Positions 1 through 6,933 of a stretch of DNA of 17,254 nucleotides are shown one piece after another. Under the pieces are notes generated by a model, which saw nothing but the letters and a program-made list of their open reading frames with translations, was not told the origin of the DNA and made no database searches. Numbering within the stretch: the first letter of the stretch is position 1; each line of letters opens with the position of its first letter. A program made the translations under genes and the position numbers. The DNA is from Candidatus Woesebacteria bacterium GW2011_GWA1_41_7 (GTDB lineage Bacteria > Patescibacteriota > Microgenomatia > UBA8517): contig LCBU01000013.1 in assembly GCA_000997405.1 (NCBI GenBank), forward strand, positions 914-18,167, given 5' to 3'.

Positions 1-325
1 CAAAATTTATAAAAAAGGTTTTCTTATTTTGATAATCAACTGTTTTTAAAAACTTATTAACATCCTGTCCCAGATTTTTCTTATCCAAAAAGCCCGAACA
101 GAAAAGTATGTAACTATAATAAATGTTTTCAGAAAACGATTTACTATTCCCGACACTAAATCTGTTTTTTGCAGCAATATAGGAAGTCTTTTCAATCCAT
201 CCGCCAACATCCTCAGTTACAATGTTTACAAAACAATTATTTGCCAAAAGATTTTCTAAAATATTAACTGCGAGATAATTTGGCTCTGAGTAAAGGCAAA
301 CTAGGAACTTTTCTACGGGGTTCAT
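1..325 (-). CDS. Partial gene, possible NAD(P)-binding Rossmann (SDR/epimerase-like) N-terminus
   Basis: An open frame starts at an ATG (325) and runs off the left edge of the window, giving the first 108 residues of a protein without its C-terminus. The N-terminus has a beta-strand (KFLVCLY), then a helix-like stretch (NYLAVNILENLLANN), then a second strand (CFVNIVTED). This beta-alpha-beta order resembles a nucleotide-binding Rossmann fold, although the usual GxxGxxG loop is replaced by SEPNYLAVN. A later strand, SYILFCSGFLDKKN, sits where SDR epimerases carry the strand following the cofactor site. The gene lies downstream of an O-antigen ligase-like gene on the same strand, which would suit a cell-surface sugar function. 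No Shine-Dalgarno site precedes the start. A TAAAAT hexamer at 336-341 (read on the minus strand) could be a -10 element, but no matching -35 is visible. The family call is tentative; the reading frame is secure. Confidence 0.4.
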   Translation of the reverse strand, partial: MNPVEKFLVCLYSEPNYLAVNILENLLANNCFVNIVTEDVGGWIEKTSYIAAKNRFSVGNSKSFSENIYYSYILFCSGFLDKKNLGQDVNKFLKTVDYQNKKTFFINF

Positions 326-469
326 GTTACTTAATATTTTACCGCAATTGAGAAAATTTTATTTGATACGATTTCTTGCGATTAAAACCGCTTTCAGGTG
401 GCAGTTAATAATATTAGGAAAATAAAGCTAATTGGTAACGTGAAATTTTCACAGAATATATCCCGAATT

Positions 470-889
470 TTATTGAAGGTCCAACTCTTCGTTTACCAGG
501 CGGTCCGCTTCTTTGTTTTGTTCGCGCGGAATGTTTTGGAAATTCACTTTGATGGAAATCTCTTCTATCTTCTTTTTAATTATTAAATTTAATGTTTGTA
601 GTTCCGGTTTTTTAACTCTGTAAAAACCCGTCAGTTGTTTAACGACCAACTCGGAGTCCAGAAAAAATATAACTTCAGTTGTTTTAAAACTCTTACTGTT
701 TTCCAACAACCAATCGAGTGCCAGAAGAACACCTTGGTACTCCGCAATGTTATTCGTTGTAATGTCTAAATACTTTGACTTCTCTGCCAATACTTTTCCG
801 TCCAACTCCGCAACAAAAGCACAAGCCGCCGGACCGGGGTTACCTCTAGATCCCCCATCCGTATGAATTATTAACACTCCGTTTTGCAT
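470..889 (-). CDS. rnhA: Ribonuclease HI family protein
   Basis: A 139-residue RNase H-fold protein that would cleave the RNA strand of RNA:DNA hybrids, such as primers and R-loops, in the cytoplasm. The four acidic metal-binding residues of the family are all visible: D11 in the opening HTDGGSRGNPGP motif, E50 in NNIAEYQG, D78 in FLDSELVVKQL, and D129 in NKEADRLVNEE. The length is close to that of short RNase HI and RNase HI-like proteins. The basic protrusion of E. coli RNase HI is not obvious, as in many archaeal-type and Gram-positive RNase HI homologues. The ATG at 889 lies 24 bp downstream of the stop of the O-antigen ligase-like gene, so it is probably the last gene of the rpmH-led operon. 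No Shine-Dalgarno site is seen. The fold and active site are near certain; the exact subfamily and the symbol are less so. Confidence 0.85.
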   Translation of the reverse strand: MQNGVLIIHTDGGSRGNPGPAACAFVAELDGKVLAEKSKYLDITTNNIAEYQGVLLALDWLLENSKSFKTTEVIFFLDSELVVKQLTGFYRVKKPELQTLNLIIKKKIEEISIKVNFQNIPREQNKEADRLVNEELDLQ

Positions 890-913
890 GGAATAAGTTT
901 AACAGAAAAATTA

Positions 914-2167
914 CTATTTTTCTCTTAAGGAAAGTCCTAAAAGAAGAGAGATCAGAAGCATATTTTGCTGAATAGTAAACCAGTAGTGATCAAAAAGCCC
1001 TGTTGTTAATATGAAGATGATTGACAATACTCCCCAAATATTTTTTGACTTTATACAATTTTTTAAGAATCGATAAAGCACTAACGACAATAGAATAATT
1101 CCCGATAGTCCCACCTCTGTCAATACCAAGAGATAAATATTATGCACCGGTTGCAACAACCAAACACTATTTTCTAAATTTCCGTAAACAGTTTCTTTAA
1201 TTATAAAGGTGTTTAAGCCCGCCCCCACGACCCAGTTTTCAGATATCATCTCCCCGGAAATGTTTGCCAATACCAATCTTTCTCTAAAACTTTTTGAAAA
1301 GTTTATACCAGACTGAAGCAAAGGTTTTGAAAAAATAGTCAAATAAAAACTTAGTAAAGACATTAAAACAATGAATAAGGTTAATGCTTTTTGATTAAAT
1401 ATTTTAAGCTTAAATACGAAGTACAAAATTATACAAATAAAAAAGGCTATATAAGCGGACATTGAAAAAGCCAAAATAAAAACTACAGAAATCAACAGAT
1501 AACCAAAAGTCATCAATACTTTATTGCTGATAAAGCGGTTAAAAATAAGAAAGATTGCAGTAAGTCCTATAAATCCCGCCAAAGCATTGGGGTGCGGAAA
1601 AGTGGAATAGATCCTCAGAAAATTTTTGCCGAATAAATTTACACTTGCAATTCCCGGGGTAAAAATTGAAAAAGTTCTTTCCCCTAGCCAATAAAAAATT
1701 CCACCCAATGTTCGTCCAAGAAAAAATTGCAGAATACCAATAATCGAAAAAAACAGCAGTGAACAAAAGAGTATTGTACTTACCTTACTAACAGTAAAAA
1801 TGTCTTTTCTTTTATTGACATAATAAGCAACAAGTATCATTTCTATTATTTTTGTCCATTTTATTAGTGATATCCAAAACGCTGATGTAATTAATAAGTT
1901 GGCTAATAAAATTAGCAAAAACAGTAGCAGGAGTTTCTTGGAGTTTCCCAAATCTCTCAAAAAGTTATGCCTTTCTTTGACAAGCCAAGGCACCAACAAA
2001 ATTACAAACAAAAGGTCAGTTAAATATATTGCGGGTGATAAGTAATCAACACGGATTCCAAAAACGAAAGCAAAATCCGGCCAAAAGTGTAGTGCCAACT
2101 GTGTAGGAAATAAAAATACTAGAAAGAGGTTTAAGTATTTTTCAAGAAGTCTTAGGATTGGAATCAC
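914..2167 (-). CDS. O-antigen ligase / Wzy-type polytopic membrane protein
   Basis: A 417-residue, strongly hydrophobic protein with about ten or more membrane segments (for example around residues 10-30, 46-62, 78-98, 130-150, 195-211, 220-250, 261-281, 345-365, 379-397 and 400-415). Features of the O-antigen ligase/polymerase family (Wzy_C, PF04932) are FPHPNALAGF at 190-199, the extracellular-loop-like stretch with VVGAGLNTF at 313-321, and HNIYLLVLTEVGLSG at 342-356, with the family's His-Asn pair and downstream Glu. Such proteins join or polymerise lipid-linked glycans at the outer face of the membrane; the substrate cannot be read from sequence. The start is a GTG at 2165-2167 that overlaps the khpB stop (GTGA), so translation is probably coupled. 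Finding it fused transcriptionally to the ribosome/insertase operon is unusual. Confidence 0.75.
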   Translation of the reverse strand: MIPILRLLEKYLNLFLVFLFPTQLALHFWPDFAFVFGIRVDYLSPAIYLTDLLFVILLVPWLVKERHNFLRDLGNSKKLLLLFLLILLANLLITSAFWISLIKWTKIIEMILVAYYVNKRKDIFTVSKVSTILFCSLLFFSIIGILQFFLGRTLGGIFYWLGERTFSIFTPGIASVNLFGKNFLRIYSTFPHPNALAGFIGLTAIFLIFNRFISNKVLMTFGYLLISVVFILAFSMSAYIAFFICIILYFVFKLKIFNQKALTLFIVLMSLLSFYLTIFSKPLLQSGINFSKSFRERLVLANISGEMISENWVVGAGLNTFIIKETVYGNLENSVWLLQPVHNIYLLVLTEVGLSGIILLSLVLYRFLKNCIKSKNIWGVLSIIFILTTGLFDHYWFTIQQNMLLISLLLGLSLREK

Positions 2168-2553
2168 TTTTTAGGACTGATAATTAGGTATCTCTCCTCA
2201 CCCTCACCTTCGGAGGTGGTTTCAACTTCATTGTTGTCGGCAAGGAATAAATGTATAACCCTTCTTTGCCAAGCTTTAAGGTTGTATAAATTTTGAGGAG
2301 ATTCAGTTTCAATTGCTCTTTGTGCTGCGCTTGTTGCCAGATTTTTAAGATACTCTTCTTCCTTCTGTCTATAATCCCCTACGTTAACAACAATCTTCTC
2401 CCACTCCCCTGTTTTCTGTTTAAAAAGGAGTGCTAAAACATTTTGGATACTTAGAAGTGTTTCTCCTCTTTTACCAATTAGTAGACCTGTTGTGTCGCCT
2501 GCTTCTATGTCTACAACAAAAACCGCGTCCGTTTCGTTATACTGAACATCCAT
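2164..2553 (-). CDS. khpB: KH-R3H RNA-binding protein (KhpB/Jag family), short form
   Basis: A 129-residue protein with a KH domain carrying the GxxG loop GKRG (27-30) inside GLLIGKRGETLLSIQ, followed by an R3H domain with the defining R97-x3-H101 in WQRRVIHLFLAD and a TTSEGEGEERYLIISP tail typical of Jag. Family members bind RNA and influence cell division and elongation. The gene is in its usual place directly after yidC. It lacks the N-terminal Jag_N domain and linker of Firmicute homologues. In-frame sequence upstream of the ATG meets a TAA after only seven codons, so the short form is real. The ATG at 2553 overlaps the 3' end of yidC by 17 nt in another frame. The 3' end overlaps the next gene by four bases (GTGA). 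Confidence 0.9.
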   Translation of the reverse strand: MDVQYNETDAVFVVDIEAGDTTGLLIGKRGETLLSIQNVLALLFKQKTGEWEKIVVNVGDYRQKEEEYLKNLATSAAQRAIETESPQNLYNLKAWQRRVIHLFLADNNEVETTSEGEGEERYLIISPKK

Positions 2554-3373
2554 TATTTTTTGTGACTTTAGATTTTACCAGATTTACCATCGGCGTCAAA
2601 CTTCCCCAACCGGACATGGAAACCTGCTGCCAAACATTTACTAACGAATAAACCAGCCAATAAAGGGCAAGGCCGGAAGGTAACTTTAAACCAAAAATTA
2701 AGGTCATTAATGGCATCATGTAAGTCATCGACTTTTGCATCATCACTTGAGTATCATCGAGATTGCCTTTGGTTTTTTTGGCAATCTTTTCTTCTGCCTT
2801 AATATAAGGTGTGGTTATTTTCACGGATAAAAACTGCGCAAAAGTTGCAAGAATTAAGAATAATCCCGGAAAACCAAAGCTTATACCGGGAATATTGAAA
2901 GTATCCGGCTTGCTTATGTTCATATATATAAACTTCGTATTGAGTGCTTGGCCATCAGAAAACTTAAGCGGAGCATATAGAAGCTGATTGAGTTTTCCTG
3001 AAGTAATTTCCTGTTCCGAGAGAGCAACAGTAAAAACTTGAAATAGCGCAATTAATACCAAAAATTGCAATATATATGGCAAGCACCCAGCGGTGGGGTT
3101 AATTTTGTTTTGCTTATAAAGCTCTGCTTGCGCCTGAGAGAATTTCAATTTGTCACTGCCAAATTTCTTTTTAAGTTTCTCTACTTGTGGGCCAATATCT
3201 TTGATCTTCTTCATGGATTCTAAATATGGCTTTGTCAGGGGTCTTAAGACAAAGATTAAGAAAATACTGAAGAGAATAATAGCCACGCCCAAGTTTTGAC
3301 CTAAATACTTATAAAAAAGAATCAAGCCGTTTGTTAATGGCTGAACCAATATTGTTGTAAAAATATTTCCCAT
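2537..3373 (-). CDS. yidC: YidC/Oxa1 family membrane protein insertase
   Basis: A 278-residue insertase that places proteins into the cytoplasmic membrane, alone or with SecYEG. It has the five-helix Gram-positive/Oxa1 layout without the large periplasmic P1 domain of E. coli YidC. The first conserved helix (about 27-48) carries the groove arginine R44 in FVLRPLTKPY, followed by the cytoplasmic coiled hairpin (SMKKIKDIGPQVEKLKKKFG) and NPTAGCLPYILQFLVLIALFQ from about residue 92. Later helices lie near 167-186 and 215-250, including SGLALYWLVYSLVNVWQQ. There is no lipobox. The ATG at 3373 lies 7 nt after the yidD stop, with no Shine-Dalgarno site. Gene order with rnpA, yidD and khpB is the conserved one. 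Confidence 0.95.
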   Translation of the reverse strand: MGNIFTTILVQPLTNGLILFYKYLGQNLGVAIILFSIFLIFVLRPLTKPYLESMKKIKDIGPQVEKLKKKFGSDKLKFSQAQAELYKQNKINPTAGCLPYILQFLVLIALFQVFTVALSEQEITSGKLNQLLYAPLKFSDGQALNTKFIYMNISKPDTFNIPGISFGFPGLFLILATFAQFLSVKITTPYIKAEEKIAKKTKGNLDDTQVMMQKSMTYMMPLMTLIFGLKLPSGLALYWLVYSLVNVWQQVSMSGWGSLTPMVNLVKSKVTKNNGCSV

Positions 3374-3380
3374 AATTTAT

Positions 3381-3602
3381 TTAGCCTACAGGGTCAAATC
3401 CGTGACCACCCCATGGGTTACACCTAAAAAACCTCATAATGCCTTTTAGGGAACCTTTTATAAAACCATACTTCTCTATTGCCTCAACCGTATATTCCGA
3501 ACAAGTTGGTGTGTAACGGCAAGCGTCACCAAAAATCCTGTTTAGGATTGGTGAGATGTTCTTTTTATAAAATTTTAATATCAAAACTGAGATTTCTTTC
3601 AT
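3381..3602 (-). CDS. yidD: Membrane protein insertion efficiency factor YidD
   Basis: A 73-residue protein of the YidD family (PF01809), thought to assist YidC-dependent insertion at the inner face of the membrane. All family hallmarks are present: an amphipathic N-terminal helix (ISVLILKFYKKNISPIL), the CRYTPTCSEY motif with C28 and C34, and the C-terminal CNPWGGHGFDPVG motif with C61. The length is typical. Its ATG (3602) overlaps the rnpA stop as ATGA, suggesting translational coupling, and yidC follows 7 nt downstream. Confidence 0.95.
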   Translation of the reverse strand: MKEISVLILKFYKKNISPILNRIFGDACRYTPTCSEYTVEAIEKYGFIKGSLKGIMRFFRCNPWGGHGFDPVG

Positions 3603-3943
3603 TTCATTAAACCCGCTTTCCTAAGTGATAAACTAACCTCCCTCATTATGTCTGTTGTAGACAGGTTAGATATACTTGTTTTAGCCAGAAAAACAACATC
3701 ATAGCCTTCAAGTAGATTGACGCTGTCGATTCTCACTGCCTCGCTCATAGCTCTTTTACACCTGTTCCTGTCTACTGCGTCTTTTGCAATCTTCGTAGAA
3801 ATTATAAAACCAAACCTACTCGGATTTTTGTCATTTCTATCAAGGTATGCAATACCAAAATTGTCAGACTGGAATACTTTACCATCGTTTTGTACTTTGG
3901 CATAGTCCTTTGCTCCAGTAAGTTTAGATTTTTTTGCAAGCAT
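3599..3943 (-). CDS. rnpA: Ribonuclease P protein component
   Basis: A 114-residue basic protein that binds the RNase P RNA and helps it remove 5' leaders from precursor tRNAs. The family signature is clear: FGFIISTKIAKDAVDRNRCKRAMSEAVR at 44-71, including the RNR motif (59-61) that contacts the RNA. The N-terminal KKSKLTGAKDYAKVQNDGKV corresponds to the usual 'rL....dF..v...g' start. The gene begins 9 nt after the rpmH stop and overlaps yidD by four bases, the standard origin-linked order. The RNase P RNA gene itself is not in the window. Confidence 0.95.
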   Translation of the reverse strand: MLAKKSKLTGAKDYAKVQNDGKVFQSDNFGIAYLDRNDKNPSRFGFIISTKIAKDAVDRNRCKRAMSEAVRIDSVNLLEGYDVVFLAKTSISNLSTTDIMREVSLSLRKAGLMK

Positions 3944-3952
3944 AATTGAAGC

Positions 3953-4093
3953 TTAGACTGAAAGGTGTTTTCTCCCTTTTGTTCTTCTTCTTTTTAGTAC
4001 GTTCCTCCCTGACTTGGTACTCATCCTCGACCTAAAACCGTGGGTTCTCACTCTTTTAATTTTGCTTGGTTGGTATGTTCTCTTGGTCGCCAT
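3953..4093 (-). CDS. rpmH: 50S ribosomal protein L34
   Basis: A 46-residue, highly basic protein. It starts [20 protein letters not shown] and continues [20 protein letters not shown] before RKHLSV, matching L34 throughout (KRTYQPS, HGFRsRM, GR.VLkrRR.KGR). It is part of the large ribosomal subunit. It is the first gene of the minus-strand operon, and its ATG is only 7 nt from a perfect TATAAT box, so the mRNA probably starts at or next to the start codon. rnpA follows 9 nt after its TAA. Confidence 0.96.
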   Translation of the reverse strand: MATKRTYQPSKIKRVRTHGFRSRMSTKSGRNVLKRRRTKGRKHLSV

Positions 4094-4100
4094 GATGATT

Positions 4101-4129
4101 ATTATAGTTTAACTATCAAATTTTGGCAA
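4101..4129 (-). promoter_or_regulatory. Strong sigma70-type promoter of the rpmH operon
   Basis: Read on the minus strand, TTGCCA (4124-4129, five of six consensus bases) is followed after exactly 17 bp by TATAAT (4101-4106, six of six). The rpmH ATG begins 7 nt after the -10 box, close to the expected transcription start, which implies a leaderless or near-leaderless mRNA. The element lies back to back with a candidate dnaA promoter. Confidence 0.8.
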
Positions 4130-4136
4130 TTGGGGC

Positions 4137-4165
4137 TTGACGGATTGTGGATAACTTTGTAAATA
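4137..4165 (+). promoter_or_regulatory. Candidate dnaA promoter with a DnaA box in the spacer
   Basis: TTGACG (4137-4142, five of six) is followed after 17 bp by TAAATA (4160-4165, three of six). A perfect DnaA box fills most of the spacer, an arrangement that would allow DnaA to repress its own gene. The weak -10 makes the call uncertain; the leader would then be roughly 25-30 nt. Confidence 0.4.
4146..4154 (-). promoter_or_regulatory. Perfect DnaA box upstream of dnaA
   Basis: TGTGGATAA on the plus strand, i.e. TTATCCACA on the minus strand, an exact match to the bacterial DnaA box. It is the only exact box in the rpmH-dnaA gap, so it is more likely to serve autoregulation, or as a distal part of a bipartite origin, than as the unwinding site. 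Confidence 0.8.
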
Positions 4166-4198
4166 GTACCTAATCAAGGTGCCGCGTAATGAATTATC

Positions 4199-5560
4199 AT
4201 GAACAACGAACAAGTTTGGAAAGACTCTCTCGAAATAATAAAGGTGACTGTTTCTCCTGCAATATTTTCTACTTGGTTTTCGCAAACACACCTGGTTTCT
4301 ATGGAAGATTTAAGTGAAAAGGCAATAGTGGAAGTCGGTTGTCCAACTTCTTTTGCAAAAAATACAATCGAGTCAAGATATTTTGGATTGATCCAAGACT
4401 CACTTTCTAAAGTAATGGGGAAAAAATGCGACTTATCCTTTATTGTTAAATCGAATCCAAAAAGTGTAAACACTGTTGAAGAACAAAACTCTCCGCTTTT
4501 TTCTGTAGAAAAAGACGAAAACAACACTCTTGAGACTTTACAGAAGGCAAGAATAAGGCCTAGTTTTACTTTTGAAAATTTTGCGGTATCTTCTTCCAAT
4601 CAAATGGCTCACGCAGCAGCCGAAGCAGTTTCCCGAGATTTAGGGTCTGCATATAACCCTCTCTTTATCTGGGGTGGGGTAGGGGTAGGAAAAACACATC
4701 TGATGGTTTCTGTCGGAAATTATGTTTTAAGAAAAAATTCCAATAAGAAAGTTCTCTTCTGCACGGGAGAGGATTTTACAAACGACATTGTAGAGGGAAT
4801 CAGAAACAAAACCACCCAAGCCTTTAGAAATAAATATAGAAAGCTTGATTTACTTCTAATTGACGACATTCAGTTCATAGCCGGTAAAGATACTATTCAG
4901 GAAGAGTTTTTCCATACCTTTAATGCGGTTACCTCTGTGGGTGGCCAGATAATATTAACCTCCGATCGTCCGCCCTCGGAAATCTCTAAACTTGAAGAAA
5001 GACTCAGAAGTCGTTTTGAAGCAGGGTTGATCGTCGATATTGCGCAACCGGATTTTGAACTCAGATGTGCCATTACACAAATTAAAGCCAGAGAGAAAGG
5101 TGTTGACATAAATTCGGAGCAAGTACAAATGATAGCTGCCAACTCCGAATCCGCTCGGAAAATTGAGGGAATTCTGACCAGAATACTAACAGAGATCCAT
5201 ATTAAAAACGTTGTTGTTACAAATGAACTAATAGGGTCAATGTTTTCCAAAAGCCTGGAAACCTCCGGAAAAGTTATGAGAAGCACACCTGACGAGGTTG
5301 TGGATGTCGTGTCAAAATATTTCCAGGTAGGCAAAAGGATTCTTTTGGGAGAAAGTCGGGCGAGGCCTATTGCCAGACCAAGACAAATTTTAATGTATCT
5401 ACTAAGAACCCACCTGGGAATTCCTTTAGAGGAGATCGGAAGAGTTGTCGGAGGGAGGGATCATACTACCGTAATGCACGCTGTGGAGAAAATATCAGAA
5501 TTGGCCACAGCGGATGTGCAAATCCGTGAGGATATATTGAAGATAAAAAGAATGGTTTGA
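4199..5560 (+). CDS. dnaA: Chromosomal replication initiator DnaA
   Basis: A 453-residue initiator that binds DnaA boxes, forms an ATP-dependent filament and melts the origin. Domain I is at about 1-75 (VWKDSLEIIKVTVSPAIFSTWF), followed by a short variable linker. The AAA+ core begins near FTFENFAV (123). It has Walker A GGVGVGKT (159-166), Walker B LLLIDD (218-223), the sensor-1 region LTSDRPP (253-259), and the box VII region LEERLRSRFEAGLIVDI, where the arginine finger lies. Domain IV carries the DNA-binding signature GRDHTTVMHA (419-428). The ATG at 4199 gives a normal N-terminus. An out-of-frame ATG lies 10 nt upstream, and an AAGGTG 16 nt away is too distant to be a usual ribosome-binding site. 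dnaN follows after 256 bp. Confidence 0.97.
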   Translation: MNNEQVWKDSLEIIKVTVSPAIFSTWFSQTHLVSMEDLSEKAIVEVGCPTSFAKNTIESRYFGLIQDSLSKVMGKKCDLSFIVKSNPKSVNTVEEQNSPLFSVEKDENNTLETLQKARIRPSFTFENFAVSSSNQMAHAAAEAVSRDLGSAYNPLFIWGGVGVGKTHLMVSVGNYVLRKNSNKKVLFCTGEDFTNDIVEGIRNKTTQAFRNKYRKLDLLLIDDIQFIAGKDTIQEEFFHTFNAVTSVGGQIILTSDRPPSEISKLEERLRSRFEAGLIVDIAQPDFELRCAITQIKAREKGVDINSEQVQMIAANSESARKIEGILTRILTEIHIKNVVVTNELIGSMFSKSLETSGKVMRSTPDEVVDVVSKYFQVGKRILLGESRARPIARPRQILMYLLRTHLGIPLEEIGRVVGGRDHTTVMHAVEKISELATADVQIREDILKIKRMV

Positions 5561-5605
5561 GGATATTTTTAAGAGTTTATCTACTTATCAACATTAATAT
5601 TAATT

Positions 5606-5614
5606 TTATCCACA
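5606..5614 (+). promoter_or_regulatory. Perfect DnaA box in oriC
   Basis: TTATCCACA, an exact consensus match and the only exact box in the dnaA-dnaN gap. One-mismatch boxes (TTATCAACA) flank it at 5585 and 5641, and a further one-mismatch box at 5695 abuts the triplet run. Confidence 0.85.
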
Positions 5615-5707
5615 AAACCATTCACAAAAACCTATGCCTATTATCAACACAAAAACATCCCGAAAGATAAAGTTAAAACCGATTACTTTTCAACTTATCC
5701 ACCCTTT

Positions 5708-5728
5708 CTACTACTAGAACTACTATTG
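5708..5728 (+). repeat. CTA triplet run (DnaA-trio-like unwinding element)
   Basis: Seven consecutive trinucleotides (CTA x3, GAA, CTA x2, TTG) start 4 bp after a DnaA box. The strand complementary to the one given would present 3'-GAT repeats to a DnaA filament loading from the box. Phase and position are as in the DnaA-trio model; function is inferred from that match. Confidence 0.65.
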
Positions 5729-5816
5729 TATATATGATAAATACACATAAAAGAGAAACAACGATAAAGCAAATTATTGTCTTTTTATCTTTAACCATTT
5801 AACCTTAAAAAACATT

Positions 5817-6929
5817 ATGAAATTACAAATACTTCAAGAAAATTTGGAAAGAGCTATTGGTATAACAACAAGGTTTGCCAGCACGAAAGCACAGCTTCCT
5901 ATTTTGGGTAACATTCTTCTTTCAACCAAAAAAAGCAAAATATATATATCTTCAACAAACTTGGAAATATCAGCTTCTGTTCAAATTGGTGCAAAAGTTG
6001 AAGAAGAAGGGGATATAAGCATTCCTGCAAAAGTTATAGCGGATCTAGTTTCTAATTTACCCAAAGAAACAATAAACCTTGAATCTGAAAAAGAGCAATT
6101 GAAAATTTCTACACCCGGGTTTTCCTCTACGATCTTAGGAATGGATCCGTCAGATTTTCCCACTGTTCCAAATTCGGTAAACGATAGTAAATCTGTTGTT
6201 TTTTCTAAAAAAGACATCTCGGAATGTCTGAATAAGGTTGTTTTTGCTACTTCGACTGACGAAACAAGGCCGATATTGACAGGTGTTTTGTTTATTTTAA
6301 AAAACAATTCGTTGTCGTTAGTTGCAACTGACGGTTTCAGACTGTCAAGAAGAGTGGTGTCTCTTAAAGATTATAAAGGTGAAGATAAAACTGTGGTAAT
6401 TCCCAAAAGTATACTAGGTGAAATTATTAGGGGAGTCTTTGAGACAGATGAAATACTTTTTAACTTAGAAGACTCTGAAAAACAGGTCACCTTTGGTTTG
6501 TCGGATACAGTACTGGCTTCAAGGCTTTTGGAAGGGGAGTATCCTGATTTTGAAAAGATCATCCCTAAAGAATCTAATTTAAAAGTAACGCTGGATAAGG
6601 AAGAATTTTTTAGAGCTGTAAAGCTTGCCTCTATTTTTGCAAGGGAATCTGCAAATATAGTCAAGATTAAAATATTAAAGGATTCAATAAAAATATCAGC
6701 TGAAAGCGGCCAAGCAGGTAGCCAGGATACAAAGGTGGATGCTAAAGTAGAAAGAACTGACTCGGGTGATTTTGAGATCGCCTTTAATTACAAGTATTTA
6801 GAAGACTTTTTACGCTCAGTATCCGGGGAAGAAATAAAAATCGAATTTATAAACCAGACGTCAGCTGGTGTTTTTAGGGACACAAGCGATTCCGAGTATC
6901 TTCATTTAATAATGCCTGTAAAAATCTAG
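5817..6929 (+). CDS. dnaN: DNA polymerase III sliding clamp (beta subunit)
   Basis: A 370-residue clamp that encircles DNA and tethers the replicative polymerase. The length is normal, and the three-domain pattern is recognisable: MKLQILQENLERAIGITTRF at the start, LPILGNILLSTKKSKIYISSTNLEIS in domain 1, TRPILTGVLF and LVATDGFRLSRR in domain 2, and the C-terminal LHLIMPVKI, which matches the conserved (Y/L)MP(V/M)(R/K) ending of clamps. It follows dnaA and the presumed oriC and moves with the fork. No Shine-Dalgarno site precedes the ATG; the leader is AT-rich. recF and gyrB, which often follow dnaN, are absent. Instead a minus-strand gene ends 4 bp away, leaving no room for a separate terminator between the stops. 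Confidence 0.97.
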   Translation: MKLQILQENLERAIGITTRFASTKAQLPILGNILLSTKKSKIYISSTNLEISASVQIGAKVEEEGDISIPAKVIADLVSNLPKETINLESEKEQLKISTPGFSSTILGMDPSDFPTVPNSVNDSKSVVFSKKDISECLNKVVFATSTDETRPILTGVLFILKNNSLSLVATDGFRLSRRVVSLKDYKGEDKTVVIPKSILGEIIRGVFETDEILFNLEDSEKQVTFGLSDTVLASRLLEGEYPDFEKIIPKESNLKVTLDKEEFFRAVKLASIFARESANIVKIKILKDSIKISAESGQAGSQDTKVDAKVERTDSGDFEIAFNYKYLEDFLRSVSGEEIKIEFINQTSAGVFRDTSDSEYLHLIMPVKI

Positions 6930-6933
6930 TAAA

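Larger units (their letters stand above)
5577..5728 (+). other. Putative chromosomal origin (oriC): DnaA-box cluster plus DnaA-trio-like element
   Basis: The dnaA-dnaN gap holds, all in the same orientation, TTATCAACA (5585-5593), the exact box TTATCCACA (5606-5614), TTATCAACA (5641-5649) and TTATCCACC (5695-5703). A two-mismatch box lies at 5577-5585. Four bases after the last box, a run of triplets starts at 5708: three CTA, then GAA, then two CTA, then TTG (to 5728). The opposite strand read 3'->5' is GAT GAT GAT CTT GAT GAT AAC. This matches the DnaA-trio consensus 3'-(G/A)A(T/A)-5' of the basal unwinding system known from Bacillus subtilis. An AT-rich stretch (5726-5760) follows and could be the unwound region. 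Confidence 0.8.

Noticed and set aside
440..452. GTGAAATTTTCAC inverted repeat downstream of rnhA
   Set aside because: The arms meet with a one-base centre, and no T-run follows in the direction of transcription. It is too little to call a terminator or operator.
398..586. A 62-codon plus-strand frame at the rnhA 3' end
   Set aside because: It overlaps the conserved C-terminal acidic motif of RNase HI on the other strand. Its content is random hydrophobic, with no ribosome-binding site.
4174..4599. A 141-codon minus-strand frame over the start of dnaA
   Set aside because: It is fully antisense to the conserved domain I of dnaA and the rpmH-dnaA control region, with no independent evidence.
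4897..5334. A 145-codon minus-strand frame inside dnaA
   Set aside because: It is antisense to the AAA+ domain, with low-complexity Ser/Thr/Ile content. It is a shadow of dnaA codon usage.
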